Notes: a model not told the origin generated them from the sequence alone. A DNA stretch of 64,000 nucleotides from Branchiostoma floridae (GCF_000003815.2 NC_049988.1:16621930-16685929), one strand, 5' to 3'; positions 34,137 to 45,239 are shown, counted from the stretch's first letter. Program-made: numbers and translations.

Positions 34137-34256
34137 ACAGTGCCGCACGTCAGTGCGAGTGCGAGGAAAAGTTGGCGAAAACAACCGTGCCGCAGTGAAC
34201 GGACCCCGACGTACCGCACCAGTACTCCAAGTTCAGTGATGTACTACCTTAATTGA
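34137..34256. mobile_element. M2 MITE-related fragment
   Basis: ACAGTGCCGCACGTCAGTGC, GAACGGACCCCGACGTACCG and TTCAGTGATGTACTACCTT resemble the M2 terminal region. Diverged. Confidence 0.5.
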
Positions 34257-34314
34257 ATGCAGGCAATGCTTGTTTTTATACCCCTTAAATATGACGAGTG
34301 CCCACCAGGAGCCT

Positions 34315-34690
34315 GCCTGGTTCCCTGCCGTTGTTCGCAGGGCATGCGGCAGGGACCCTATAACTGCCCCACCGGGTTGTGAGGGACAAACGTTACCCTG
34401 TCGGACCCCGCAGAGGTGACTACAGGACACCGTCAGAACATCTGACGGGTGTCTGCCGGAGACGAACCTAGGAAGGTGGAAATTTTTTAAAGAAAAATGA
34501 CGGGGTGCCCGCCGGAACACTCCGGGACCCCCATGGGGCAGCGCGAAGGCAACGTTTGATTGTGACCACGACAGCCGGTAAACAGCCGGTGTCCGCCCGA
34601 CTTCAGAGCCCGGCCGGGGCTACATCCCTGACGGGCACCGGGCCAATTGTGACCCTAGCCTATGGCAGAATCACATCCCTGATGGGATCT
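34315..34690. mobile_element. GC-rich family G, long copy
   Basis: Contains GAACACTCCGGGACCCCCAT, GCCCGGCCGGGGCTACATCC CTGACGGGCACCGG, the inverse of the terminus at 11195-11225. Several inverted GC blocks; no ORF of note. Confidence 0.55.
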
Positions 34691-34737
34691 TGAAAAAATT
34701 GTATCTGCTTTTAGTGTTTTTGGAATCGGAACATTAG

Positions 34738-34990
34738 GAACCGGTGCAATGGTCGAATGGGTAGAGTTCTCGCCTTACAGACGGTAGGTCGTGAGTTCGA
34801 TCCCCGGCCGAGTCATACCAAAGACTTAAGAAATTGTAAAAGCTCCCTTTTCTGCTCAGCAATCAGCATTCGGGAAATAGTGTGGAAGTTGAACACACAC
34901 CACTACCAATGGACTAGCCTCCTGTTGTAGTGATTGCGCAAAGATGTGTGGCCCAGAGCTACTGAAACGGAGATGGGCGCCGCCATATGC
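34738..34990 (+). repeat. SINE S2, full length, plus strand
   Basis: Begins AACCGGTGCAATGGTCGAAT (A-box region), B box GAGTTCGATCCCC at 34794-34806, body with GTGTGGAAGTTGAACACACA and end GGAGATGGGCGCCGCCA. Inverse match to 20800-21078. Confidence 0.8.
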
Positions 34991-34999
34991 ACCATCAGA

Positions 35000-35775
35000 C
35001 GTGGAAAGGACTTCTTAACTTCGAAGCGTCTTCAAACTTCCAAGTCATCGGATTTCTCCTGTAACATCTTTGTCCTCGGACCTGGCGTGCATCAGGTATG
35101 AGTTGGTTTGACGCCAACAAGAGATGAATTACATTGATTGACTTGAGTGATTCATAGTTTGGGTAGCCGTGGGAGTTAACGCTGAATGATCCTGAGCTTT
35201 GATCAATCACGTAAAGCCATGGTAAGTAAATTTCGTGGACGGCAGCCTTTGTAGGCCGCAAAAATGATACAACAGGACTATAAAAAAGATTGGTAACAAA
35301 CAAAAAGAAACAAGATGGCCACTGCTTTGAAAGCAGACCATATAGACGTTAACGATGTAAGGAGAATTAAAGCAACAAAACATGCGGTGTCGCCTACCTG
35401 TAGCAAAGATCTGGAAATGGCGTGGAAAAAGTGACATTAGTGTGGTAGATTGGTGCCACCTACCAAGTTCGCAACTTTATTCATGGCTTCCACATTGGTG
35501 CAACTATCCAACTAGTTTCACTTACGACTACAGTCATAGACAGTTACCTCGCTTCTACAAGTAAAATCACTAGGTTACCACGCAGCCTTTTTTGACACGT
35601 TCTCGTCATTTAGTTCTCGGGTGGACAAATTTTCTTTTTGAAATCAAGTACAAATAATTGAGCGCGCTGATGCCATCCATAAAATGTACTTGCAGTGGCG
35701 CCGATAATTTATTGAGGTCTGTAAGTAGCATATCTTTAAGCCCATTCTACGGATACACAACGTTGCACTAAGTGT
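35000..35775. other. No gene seen
   Basis: Intronic sequence of gene A; nothing recognised. Confidence 0.4.
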
Positions 35776-35778
35776 TTT

Positions 35779-36019
35779 ATACCCCCTTTCCACTAGGACG
35801 GCGCTCTCGTCGCGCTCTCTGTGACCTACAATTTGACAGATCGCTCAACGAATTATTAAGAAAAAATCGAACCTTTTTTGGCTTTGTGTGTTTTGTTGTC
35901 TTTTCAGTTTCGCCTTTACCTTTTGTATGATATACCCGTATGAAATCTAAGGCTACACACATTCGTTTTAGGTCGCAATGAGAGCGTAGCGCGATCGTCA
36001 TCTAGTGGAAAGGGGGCCT
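35779..36019. mobile_element. MITE family M1, copy 3
   Basis: Left CCCCTTTCCACTAGGACGGC, right CGTCATCTAGTGGAAAGGGG; interior GCTTTGTGTGTTTTGTTGTC, TATGATATACCC. The best-preserved M1 copy, 241 bp. Confidence 0.8.
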
Positions 36020-36489
36020 TTAGCACCAGAAGAAAGTCTTGAATACTGCAATGCCACTGTTAGTATGATATCAAGAAAATCAAATGTTTTACAGATATTA
36101 CTAAATTCAACTCAATTTATAAAACTTTAAGAAAACTCCCACTCATGTTATGATACTTCCAAACGTTTAGAAAATGATTTGGATATTCTGTAACATTTCT
36201 GTAATACTGGTTCACACAGATGCCTTGCTTAGATGACATTTCATCTTTCCATCTCCGGAATGCTTGAAATAAGATCCAATCGAAGGCAGCAACGTGGGAA
36301 GGTTGTAAAGTGACTAAGATACTGAACACGACAGTGACTGAGCATCTGGAAAAGCGAATGTCAGCGAAAATGATCGAGCTGTCGGGTACTTTTTACGTCT
36401 TACGCAGCCATCCTTTGTGTATTTAGGATGATGTATTGGAGATAAGGAACTGTAATGCTTACCTTCTAAGCTGTGTATGTAATTGATAC

Positions 36490-37560
36490 GTATTGGCGAC
36501 AGAGTAGTTTTCAAGGCAAATGCACTGTGACATGTTTCTCTGTTAAGCTACGTGGCTACGAGAGGGGGCATTGGTGACAGAGAAGTTTTGAAGGAGAATG
36601 ATATAGCGCTCACTCACTGTGACATGTTTCCCTGTTAAGTTACGTAGCTAACATAGGGAGTATTGGTGACAGAGAAGTTTTGAAGGAGAATGATATAGCG
36701 CTCACTCACTGTGACATGTTTCCCTGTTAAGTTACGTAGCTAACATAGGGAGTATTGGTGACAGAGAAGTTTTGAAGGAGGATGATATAGCGCTCACTCA
36801 CTGTGACATGTTTCCCTGTTAAGATACGTAGCTAACATAGGGAGTATTGGTGACAGAGAAGTTTTGAAGGAGAATGATATAGCGCTCACTCACTGTGACA
36901 TGTTTCCCTGTTAAGTTACGTAGCTAACATAGGGAGTATTGGTGACAGAGAAGTTTTGAAGGAGGATGATATAGCGCTCACTCACTGTGACATGTTTCCC
37001 TGTTAAGTTACGTAGCTAACATAGGGAGTATTGGTGACAGAGAAGTTTTGAAGGAGAATGATATAGCGCTCACTCACTGTGACATGTTTCCCTGTTAAGT
37101 TACGTAGCTAACATAGGGAGTATTGGTGACAGAGAAGTTTTGAAGGAGAATGATATAGCGCTCACTCACTGTGACATGTTTCCCTGTTAAGATACGTAGC
37201 TAAAATAGTCAGTATTGGTGACAGAGAAGTTTTGAAGGAGAATGATATAGCGCTCACTCACTGTGACATGTTTCCCTGTTAAGTTACGTAGCTAACATAG
37301 GGAGTATTGGTGACAGAGAAGTTTTGAAGGAGGATGATATAGCGCTCACTCACTGTGACATGTTTCCCTGTTAAGTTACGTAGCTAACATAGGGAGTATT
37401 GGTGACAGAGAAGTTTTGAAGGAGAATGATAAAGCGCTCACTCACTGTGACATGTTTCCCTGTTAAGATACGTAGCTAGAGCATGGGTTATTGGCGGCAG
37501 AAAAGTTTTAAATGAGAATACCAATATCGTACACTCACTTTGACATACACTAACAGTTCC
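36490..37560. repeat. 92-bp minisatellite, ~10 regular units plus degenerate ends
   Basis: TTGGTGACAGAGAAGTTTTG starts units at 36571, 36663, 36755, 36847, 36939, 37031, 37123, 37215, 37307 and 37399, exactly 92 bp apart. Diverged edge units lie at 36493 and 37491. Units differ at a few sites: GGAGAATGA or GGAGGATGA, GTTAAGTTACG or GTTAAGATACG, and CATAGGGAG against AATAGTCAG in unit 7. Located in intron 1 of gene A. Confidence 0.95.
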
Positions 37561-37699
37561 GCACATTCCACAGGTACGAATGAACGGAAATCGTTACAAG
37601 AAGCGATCCGTGAACGAGGAACATTTGTCTAACGGTTTATACGTCGAGTGGTACATCGAAAAGGGGACTATAAGTACAACAATAGTGTACTTTATCTTA

Positions 37700-38075
37700 C
37701 ATTGCCGTATGAATGAGGCATCATCAGGGGATGTGCTTGCACACCGTCGGCTTATACCGACACGTACGGGGTGACATATCCTTTCGCTGGCTAATTACAA
37801 GACGGGGATGCGTCCGGGTGAATGACGAAAATCACCATATTTTACGGCTGATACGAGACAGAGTTTCCGGAGGATTTGTTGTCATCAACTACCGACAGAA
37901 TGATTTGGACAATCGTACACCAGGACAATCGCATGCCCCTATTGTTTTCCGAAAGGTGTGGTGGCTTTTTGTCAGTAACGCGCTCTCCTAAAAAAACGGA
38001 CCTCCATCTAACGTCCTATCCGTTGTACGTCTCTAACCGAATCTAGTCACTCATTTCCATGTGAGTAAAAGGGCA
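37700..38075 (-). repeat. SINE S1, diverged, minus strand
   Basis: CCGGGTGAATGACGAAAATC ACCAT, GGCTGATACGAGACAGAG and CGGACCTCCATCTAACGTCC TATCCG align with 24715-24900 of the S1 reference copy. Head region lost. Confidence 0.6.
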
Positions 38076-38289
38076 ATATAGTGCATTGAAGGGCGCTGCT
38101 ATGTTTCAAAAGACAGTCAATGACACTACATTCAAGTTAGCAACATATTTAAACAGTGCCACACACAAAAGACGAACAGAAGGTATATGTACTCCTAAAT
38201 CCTTTTATCAGTTATCCTGGTGCAGCATTATCAAGAAGGCGGTCCTCCGTCTAACACCGTCTTTCATTTCCTCACTCTAAAGATACATA

Positions 38290-39100
38290 TTCTTATACCT
38301 GGATGGAGCGAACAAAGTGCCTTCTCCAAGAGCACAAATCGCGTGACGGACTCTGAACCGAAAATTTATGAGTTCTAGGCCAGGCCAAGTACCCTGTAGC
38401 TAAAACACACTCTAGTAAAAGGAGAGAAAAAAGACCAAAAAACCTACATAATCCTTCACCAAGATGGAGCAAAGAAAGTGCCTTCTCCAAGAGCACATGT
38501 ACAAATCGGTAGCGTGGCGGACTTTGAACCGAGGATCTATGAGTTCTCGGCCAGGCCAAGTACCCTGCAGTATCGATATCAAGAAGACGGTTCTCCTTCT
38601 CCTTCTAACACCGTCTTTTATCTCAGTCAGATACACGTTCTTACACCTAGATAGAACGAAGAAAGTGCCCTCTCCAAGAGCACAAATCGGTAGCGTGACG
38701 GACTTTGAACCGAAAATCTATGGGTTCTAGGCGGGCCAAGTACCGTACAGTTACACCACACTCTAGTAAAAGGAGAGAAAAAAGACAACGAAAACCTACA
38801 TATTTTTACACCTAGATGGAGCGAAGAAAGTATCTTCTCCAAAAGCACAAATCGGTAGCGTGACGGACTTTGAACCGAAAATCTATGATTTCTAGGCCAG
38901 GCCAAATATTTTCATATAATTTACACATGTATGAAGTACAATGTCTAAAATGCACAATTCAACATCTTCTTCTGTGAAGAAGTAGCTGCGATGTATTTTA
39001 CTGTTCCCCGACTGAATCAATAAACCAATCTTATCTTAAGTACCCTGCAGTTAAAACACACTGTAGTAAAAGGAGAGAAAAAAAAAAAAACGAAAACTTA
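38290..39100. repeat. SINE-derived tandem array beside gene A exon 1
   Basis: ATGGAGCGAA or variant begins units at 38302, 38464, 38651 and 38816 (spacings 162, 187, 165). Each carries GTGCCTTCTCCAAGAGCACA AATCG, GACGGACTTTGAACCGA and GGCCAGGCCAAGTACC. Two inter-unit stretches (38405-38455, 38768-38805) read AAAAGGAGAGAAAAAAGAC then CAAAAAACCTACAT, the same as the first bases of intron 1 next to exon 1. A last piece lies at 39046-39090. Confidence 0.75.
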
Positions 39101-39150
39101 CCGGTAAACCATGAAGAGGAAAGGAGAAAAAAGACCAAAAAGAAAACCTA
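39101..39150 (-). other. 50-bp duplication of exon 1 end and splice donor
   Basis: CCGGTAAACCATGAAGA (the last bases of exon 1 in reverse) occurs at both 39101 and 39151. This gives two candidate donors: TACCG|GTAGGT at 39152/39151 and TACCG|GTAAGT at 39102/39101. The distal one has the better consensus, but reading through to it meets an in-frame TAG immediately after the proximal site. Confidence 0.8.
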
Positions 39151-39151
39151 C

Positions 39152-39357
39152 CGGTAAACCATGAAGATCACAAAAGCATTCCCAGCCGCGCCGACGAGGC
39201 AGATGACTGCAAAGATAGCCGGGACGATGTCGGCTTCTGGCCCCAGGGACGGCTCGCCCCCCGGGTCCGTCGCGTTCGGAGTCTCGGTGGAGGAGAACCA
39301 TCCGCCCGTATACGTAGTGGCGAAGTCGCCGGTGGGGTAAGGTGTGACGGCATCCAT
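39152..39357 (-). CDS. Gene A exon 1: N-terminus and TM1
   Basis: Starts at ATG 39357-39355 in strong Kozak context (A at -3, G at +4). 68 codons plus two bases of Arg. No cleavable signal peptide. The extracellular N-terminus of ~43 residues is rich in Thr, Pro and Gly with one N-glycosylation site (NAT at residue 28). TM1 spans about 44-66 (DIVPAIFAVICLVGAAGNAF) with the GN motif of class A receptors, followed by VIFMVYR. Donor TACCG|GTAGGT, phase 2, matching exon 2. Downstream donor duplication is listed separately. Confidence 0.9.
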
Positions 39358-39480
39358 GATGCTGCTGACTTGACGCCCTGGAGTCGTAATAACGAAGATT
39401 TAGGGGGCGCGCCAGTTTTATTCTGTAGACGCGTCTGCGCAGCAGGGCTTTGCGTGATTATTAGGCGGCCATTGACCTCG
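39358..39480 (-). promoter_or_regulatory. Putative 5' UTR/promoter of gene A
   Basis: The sequence immediately upstream of the start is GC-richer with CpGs (GGGGGCGCGCCAG, GACGCGTCTGCGCAG). The minus strand has an A/T box CAGAATAAAACTG ~75 bp before the ATG that could act as a weak TATA-like element. No initiator can be assigned. Confidence 0.25.
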
Positions 39481-39827
39481 CCGACAGAGCAGCTGTTGGT
39501 GGACTATACCACACTACTTTCAGTAAGGGGTATTGGCCTAGCCTCCGCCAGGCCTTCCTACGGGGGTACGGGGATCGTAGAATTCGACAAACAAATTGGG
39601 AAAGTGTCCATCGGAGTCAGTCCTCGCTAAGTTTAATGTCCCCACTCCTGCAAACTCCCCTGGTAGCAAAACTCCCTTGGTAAGCTATCTATTCTCCCTA
39701 TAACAGCCAGCGAAGTCTATAACAGCCAGCGTAGACCTTGTGAACTTGATAACTACCAACATACAAATCAATAGGAAGATCCATCAAAAGGATATTGAGT
39801 TGTCGATGAAGGTTAGACATTCAGGAA

Positions 39828-39966
39828 ATAAGATATGCCAAAAAGTAGTTACTCAAGCAACTGGATATGGTTTTGTAAAGGTCAGACGTTTCGGATAGAA
39901 TCCACTATCCTTCGTCAGTGACACTTTCCAAAACCATATTCAGTTGCTTAAGTAACTACTTTTGGC
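39828..39966. mobile_element. Foldback MITE family H, ~45-bp arms
   Basis: CCAAAAAGTAGTTACTCAAG CAACTGGATATGG pairs with CCATATTCAGTTGCTTAAGT AACTACTTTTGG. The loop contains GTCAGACGTTTCGGATAG. Half-copy at 13436. Confidence 0.75.
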
Positions 39967-39969
39967 GGA

Positions 39970-40955
39970 TATTGAGTTGTGGTATCAGCACACAGACACG
40001 ACCAACTACAGTACCTCCGTGGAAGGTCTCCCTCCCTCCTGGAGGCACCACCTGATATCATACAACGATGACGTTGTTGATGACGCTGTTAACGACCTAA
40101 CTGGGACAACACGTGTGCGTCTCACGTGTCAAGGAAAGTATTGATTAAGTTAAATGGAACGATTTGTACATGCTAACGGTCTCCTGGGTGATCACATGAC
40201 TGACATATAATAAAAGGATTCCTGAAGCGTAGTCTAGTCATTTAAAGCCAATTACAAGATAACGATTCTATTAGATGAATTGACGAACTTAATGCATGGT
40301 TGATAAACGTCTGAATAGAGTTTTGAATTCAGGTAAGCAGCTGTAGCAAAATGTAGGTCAACATTTGTTCAACGGCCGATTTCTCCACGCACTGCCCGAA
40401 AAGTAAAAAGTAACCATGACAATATTTTTATCACTTTACCTCTGTGTATGCAAAGAGGCCTTCTCACTGCACTCATTGGTGATTGTGGTAAGATGTAACG
40501 GTAGTAAACTTAACATTTCTGTTGAGGGAATCAACCATACATACCCTGCATATATGTCATCAGAACTGCCTCATTAAGAAACTGACACTGATTTGCCACC
40601 AATACCATCATCATCATCATCGCGGGCTGCTTGCCCGGACCAAGTCTACCCTCTCCTTCCAGATGTCACTGTCCCCCATAGCGTTCGACAAGTCATCGAC
40701 CCGCAACCCCACATCAGGAGCAAGCTAGTCTATGTATATGTAGGTTAGTCGAGGCCCAGCATGTCTATACCCATGTGCTGGCTTCCACTAATACCATAAG
40801 CATTATATACTAGTTTAATGTACCGGAAACCGAATAAATCGATTTTTTCATCTCTAATCTTCAAAACGATTTCTTAGCCTCAAATACTAGCTGATTCTTC
40901 AATTTATAAATATGGAACAGGGACGGATAATCGGTAAATAGGTGACTGTTTAAAC
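39970..40955. other. No gene seen (upstream of gene A)
   Basis: (CAT)n at 40605-40620. No regulatory element identifiable by eye. Confidence 0.4.
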
Positions 40956-40958
40956 ATG

Positions 40959-41084
40959 ATATAGGAGTTTTCTTTTCCACAACCAGTTAATATTACCTAC
41001 TTACGCTTCGATGTGACGCAAGACATCTTCCTCAGAGCAGCAGGTAATATTAACTGGTTGTTTAAAAGAAAACTCCTCATATGA
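40959..41084. mobile_element. Foldback MITE, ~40-bp arms
   Basis: ATAGGAGTTTTCTTTTCCAC AACCAGTTAATATTACC pairs with GGTAATATTAACTGGTTG TTTAAAAGAAAACTCCT. ~42-nt loop containing CTTCGATGTGACGCAAGACA. Confidence 0.8.
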
Positions 41085-41339
41085 TCTACCATCCGGATGG
41101 AATTATTTTCGGATGTTTAGAGATGACATCGACGTTGGCTCAAAGTACAAAAATAAAATCAGTTAAACCAGTTCTGGGTAATTTGCCGGTCAAATACATA
41201 TCAGGTCCATGCATTGTGATTTTTTTTACCAGTCATCCATGGGTAAGTACTATATGCACTAGAACATGAAACACAATTCCTCATATACTTGTACCGGTAA
41301 GTGCAATGTAACCTTTTATTTTGTTGAGTGTATATTGTA

Positions 41340-41400
41340 CAGTTACCAGGGTTAGCCGTTGATAATAGCCTCTGGCTAGTTGGGCAGCCCTGGCTTTATT
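41340..41400 (+). repeat. S1 SINE tail fragment
   Basis: CCAGGGTTAGCCGTTGATAA TAGCC...GGGCAGCCCTGG is the inverse of 24597-24645. Confidence 0.5.
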
Positions 41401-41439
41401 TTCCTGAATACAGCCGAAAAAAAAAATCAGATCAAATCA

Positions 41440-42340
41440 CCATGACACAATGAGCATACTAAAACGCACAGAAGTAGTTGCGGTCTGCTGTTTAGTTCTT
41501 TATGTCAATGGACGTTGTGCTGCTGACAACCAATTTTGTTTTTTGACCAAGAGTATTTAAGAAAGACCGCAGCTTGACCACAGGTTTTAAGGAATGCAGC
41601 TCTGGAGAATGATGTGTAAAAACACAGACGGCACTCTGTCACCTCCGATCTTTCTGCGTTAAATCTAAAGCCGCTAGCCGTTACAAAACCAATAGTTTGT
41701 GTCTATCACGAGAATAATTGCCTATTATTTTCTGATGAAACCAACGCTATGAACAATACAAAAGCCACTTTAAATTTGACTTAATGGAGTCATGACCCAT
41801 TTCTCCAATATATATATTGTCATCTATTGTTCAGTCTTCCCTGGATAATAGCTACTAACAAGAACATGAAACGCATTGACACGATGAGAATACTAAAACG
41901 TTTGACAAGTTGAACAATTTTTATTACAGATGCACGGCACAGCAGCAGTGGCTGAATTGCGCCGACATTTACATAGTATCATACATACATTAAAACCAGC
42001 CATGATAAAATCCGTTCGTTATCTTACAAACTTAAAAGCAAATACATTTGCAAGCATTTCAGAATATTACCATAATATTGAAGGGTATTCGTCGTTCCAA
42101 GAAAATTATAAAAATAACGAAACATAGGGTTGCCGTACGACAATATAAATGACGTATGAATGAAGTCCCGGTCTGCTGTTTTTGGTCTTCATGACAATGG
42201 ACAATAGACTATTGTTCTACAGACTGTTAGTTATGTTTTTGATTATGCACATTTAAGAAATGATGCAGGTCGAACACAAGTTTTAAGGACTGCAGCTATG
42301 GATAATAATGTGTAAAACACGTGCTGCAATAAGTACTTAT
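41440..42340. repeat. Diverged direct duplication flanking ~500 bp
   Basis: 41480-41635 (GCGGTCTGCTGTTTAGTTCT, TTTTAAGGAATGCAGCTCTG, GATGTGTAAAAACAC) recurs at 42168-42330 (CCGGTCTGCTGTTTTTGGTC, TTTTAAGGACTGCAGCTATG, AATGTGTAAAACAC). The 65-codon ORF at 41930-42127 between them has no recognised motif. Confidence 0.6.
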
Positions 42341-42599
42341 TAATCTTACGTATAGTGCTTGCAGTCCTCGGCCTAATGAGGTTAATCACATATAAAGAAC
42401 AAAGAGAGAAAGAAGAAAGGTTGTCTTTCATGACGATGACGCAACATACTTGTTGCAAAACACATGAGCGATGGAGTCAAATCTGGTATATGGTTCGTGT
42501 CCATTCATTATCTTCGCCAGAAGATTATAAGATTGCTTACTTGGGTCTGTATGTAGGTCAACAGCATATAAGTCGAGAAATTGTGGATGGAACTTTTTG

Positions 42600-43205
42600 A
42601 TTTTTTGTAGGTGTGTAGCGGTTGTCGAAAGGCATGCCTAGTTTGAAAATGGTTTACCTGGCGTTTTCCTACGGCACAGCAGCGAGCTTTGTATTTTTTC
42701 GAGGTTTGTGTCGAGAAGCATAACTCAAAATGCAGCTGGGCGATTTCTACAATATTTGGCAGGTGTGTAGCGGTTGTGTAAAGGATTGTCATGTGCGAGA
42801 ATGGTTTAGCTAGCTTTTACCTATGGTGCTGTAGCTGGCTTTATATGTAATTGCGTTTGTCTGTTAACACGATAACTCGAGATGTTCTACATGGATGCTA
42901 ATGATATTTTGTTGATAGGTAGGGGACACAGAAAGGAAGGTCAAGTTCGATAATGGGCCTCCTAGCGACTTGTTTTGGTACTGCAAGTGAGCGTCAAAGC
43001 TTGCGCCTAAATTTTCCAGAAGTGCCATGTTCATGATTTTTAAGTGGTGGATAGCTGTTGGGACTAGGAGTGAATGGTGTAATTTTGGGCCCCCTAGCAG
43101 CTTGTTTGGAACTGCAGTGGGTCTTATAGTTTGTAACTTTTAAGAAGGATAACTGCAGAGGGGATTGATGGATATTCTTTGCTTTTGGTGGGTAGGTACT
43201 TAGGG
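42600..43205. repeat. Diverged ~130-150-bp tandem repeats
   Basis: GGTGTGTAGCGGTTGTCGAA AGG (42610) recurs as GGTGTGTAGCGGTTGTGTAA AGG (42761), then as weaker units (GGTAGGGGACACAGAAAGGA at 42920; GGTGGATAGCTGTTGGGACT at 43047). GGGCC.CCTAGC.GCTTG units at 42955 and 43088 have a cousin at 48437. Confidence 0.55.
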
Positions 43206-44110
43206 TGATTATCAACATAATGAGATGCTAATTATGTAAATCGCGATCTACTTAATATAATTACTTTGGGATTCTTATCATGGAGAGAAGCACATCCCTT
43301 ACAAAAGTGGTGTGCAGTGCAATATGACACTGGCACCATTGTCACCCTAGTCCAGCACTAATGTGTGGACCATTAATCATCATTTATCATTCAAGCCCTT
43401 CAGACAGAAGCAGAAGCCTGATCTCCTTTCCCTGACAAGGGCCAGTCACACCAAATTAACCCCCTGCCCTCAGTCTCAGGAATAGCACAGACAAATCAAA
43501 GGTAGAGCAGAACTAATCGTCATGCCATGGCAGGGTGTTACACGCCCGCCCGTTTGAGGCATAAGACATGGTCACATAAAAAAGATTTAAACATCGCAGT
43601 GGGCCAAATCAGGCTGTCAAAGGTGCCAACGTAATCCTCATGTGTTGTTCGATCGCCTACAGTACGCTTAATGATTCAAATACTATTTCGGCATGAGATT
43701 TGAAGAGTCAAAGTTGGCCTTCAAACTGGCTGTTTTTGCCTGATTTTGGCCTCGATTTCGCACTGCATGGGGGTTTCCGTGCAACCGATTACGACAATAT
43801 CATATACTTGTGCTAGGTTGTAGAGGAGGATCTAAGTAAGGCTTATGAATATACTAGTAGTCTAGATATGTACCCATGCCTCAGTGAAATTAAGATTGTA
43901 AAGGGACTCTTGACGATAGTATGTTTGGGCTTGCCGAACGTTTTTCAAGATATCGTCTCAGCCCACACGGCAAATCTGCCAAGTTCTGAGGTCCCCTCTC
44001 ACGAACTCATATTAATGACTGAGCTCAATGTTGGCAAGATCAAATCCATAGTTATTGGAAGCCGGCACAAACTAAAACATAAACAAGCCTTATAGCTTTA
44101 CATTATAACG
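43206..44110. other. No gene seen
   Basis: Intergenic. The ORF at 43868-44095 lacks recognisable motifs and codon structure. Confidence 0.4.
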
Positions 44111-44111
44111 T

Positions 44112-44640
44112 TCTTACAGCGCTTTTATATAAGTGTGTCATTTTAATGACACAGACAGTCCTCTAAACACGTATTTTTGCTATTACTATGTTTTATATAG
44201 TTTTTACAGCGCTTTTCTATAAGTGTGTCATTTTAATGACACAGTCTTCTAAACACGTATTTTTGCTAAATTATTACTCTGTTTTATAAATTTTTTACAG
44301 CGCTTTTCTATAAGTGTGTCATTCTAATGACACAGTCTTCTGAACACGTTTTTTTGCTATTACATGTACTCTGTTTTAAAACGTTTTTACAGCGCTTTTC
44401 TAGAAGTGTGTCATTCTAAAGACTGAACACGATATTTCGCTATTACTCTGTTTTATCATGTTTTTACAGCGCTTTTCTATAGTGTCATTTTTAATGACAC
44501 AGTCTTGTGAACACGTTTTTTTGCTATTGCTCTGTTTTATGTTTTTACTGCGCTTTTCTATAACTTTGTCATTCTAAAGACACAGTCTTCTGAACACGTA
44601 TTTTTGCTATCACTGTGTTTTATAAAGTTTTTACAGCGAC
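44112..44640. repeat. ~80-92-bp tandem repeat with internal palindrome, seven units
   Basis: TTACAGCGCTTTT starts units at 44114, 44204, 44295, 44387, 44464, 44545 and 44631. Most units carry GTGTCATTTTAATGACAC (8-bp perfect arms), then AACACGTATTTTTGCTATTA. In some units the palindrome is broken by substitutions. Confidence 0.85.
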
Positions 44641-44644
44641 TGTG

Positions 44645-45235
44645 TAAAATACCTCTGACTTAACTCGCGATTGCAAAACTTTACTTACTATTTTCATGAG
44701 ATGGACACAAACATTCACCAAGGCAGGGCCGTAACAATCCTTAAGTATGACCCTTAGATAACCATTAGATGACCTTTTATCTAATATATAGGCCAGTCAC
44801 TCAAAGTTTGTTTATTATTTCTTTTTTACGAAAAGACTGCAATGTACATTTTGTAGAGTGAAATCTTATATAAAACTAAAGACCTAGCCTAACCTAGCCT
44901 AACTAAAGACCTTACATCCAGCTTTGCTATATTAACATCTCGTATTAAGCTGTATTTGGTGCTTAGCCGGCCCATTATAGCCATAATTACATACATTAAT
45001 CATTAAAAAACAACGACCTTCGATAAAAAATGTTTATTTGGCGAAGATGTGTGTTCGAGGAACTCTAGTTTGGGTTAATTTCTTTACTGTAAAAGTCTTT
45101 CAATGTTATCATATTACATAAGTAACATTCATAAGCATAAGCATCATCACAAGGGAAATTATTTCATCATAAATCTCATTTTTAGGCATTTTCATCATTT
45201 TACAGTGATTTTTCATACCTTGACAACGCTGCGAC
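44645..45235. other. No gene seen
   Basis: AT-rich. A small CCTAGCCTAA duplication at 44883-44902. Nothing else supported. Confidence 0.4.
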
Positions 45236-45239
45236 TTCC

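Larger units (their letters stand above)
15375..39357 (-). other. Gene A span: kisspeptin-receptor-like GPCR
   Basis: Five-exon model on the minus strand: 39152-39357, 30259-30421, [missing TM3-TM4 exon], 16776-17035, 15375-15797. Junction phases are 2 / 0 / (0 to 1) / 1 / 0, and gene B supplies the same phases around its TM3-TM4 exon. With a 45-residue missing exon the protein would be ~395 residues, the size usual for GPR54-type receptors. Such receptors sit in the plasma membrane, bind short C-terminally amidated peptides and generally couple to Gq; this function is inferred from family. Gene B lies upstream in the same orientation, suggesting tandem duplication. Confidence 0.75.

Noticed and set aside
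36117-36329. mariner transposase C-terminus
   Set aside because: A loose resemblance (PSHVAAFDWILF) without the catalytic Asp spacing or terminal repeats nearby.
36571-37490. CRISPR-like array
   Set aside because: Units are contiguous 92-bp repeats with no unique spacers, in a eukaryotic intron; a minisatellite.
41930-42127. Small protein-coding gene
   Set aside because: 65 codons between two copies of a repeat, no recognised motif, no splice or promoter context.
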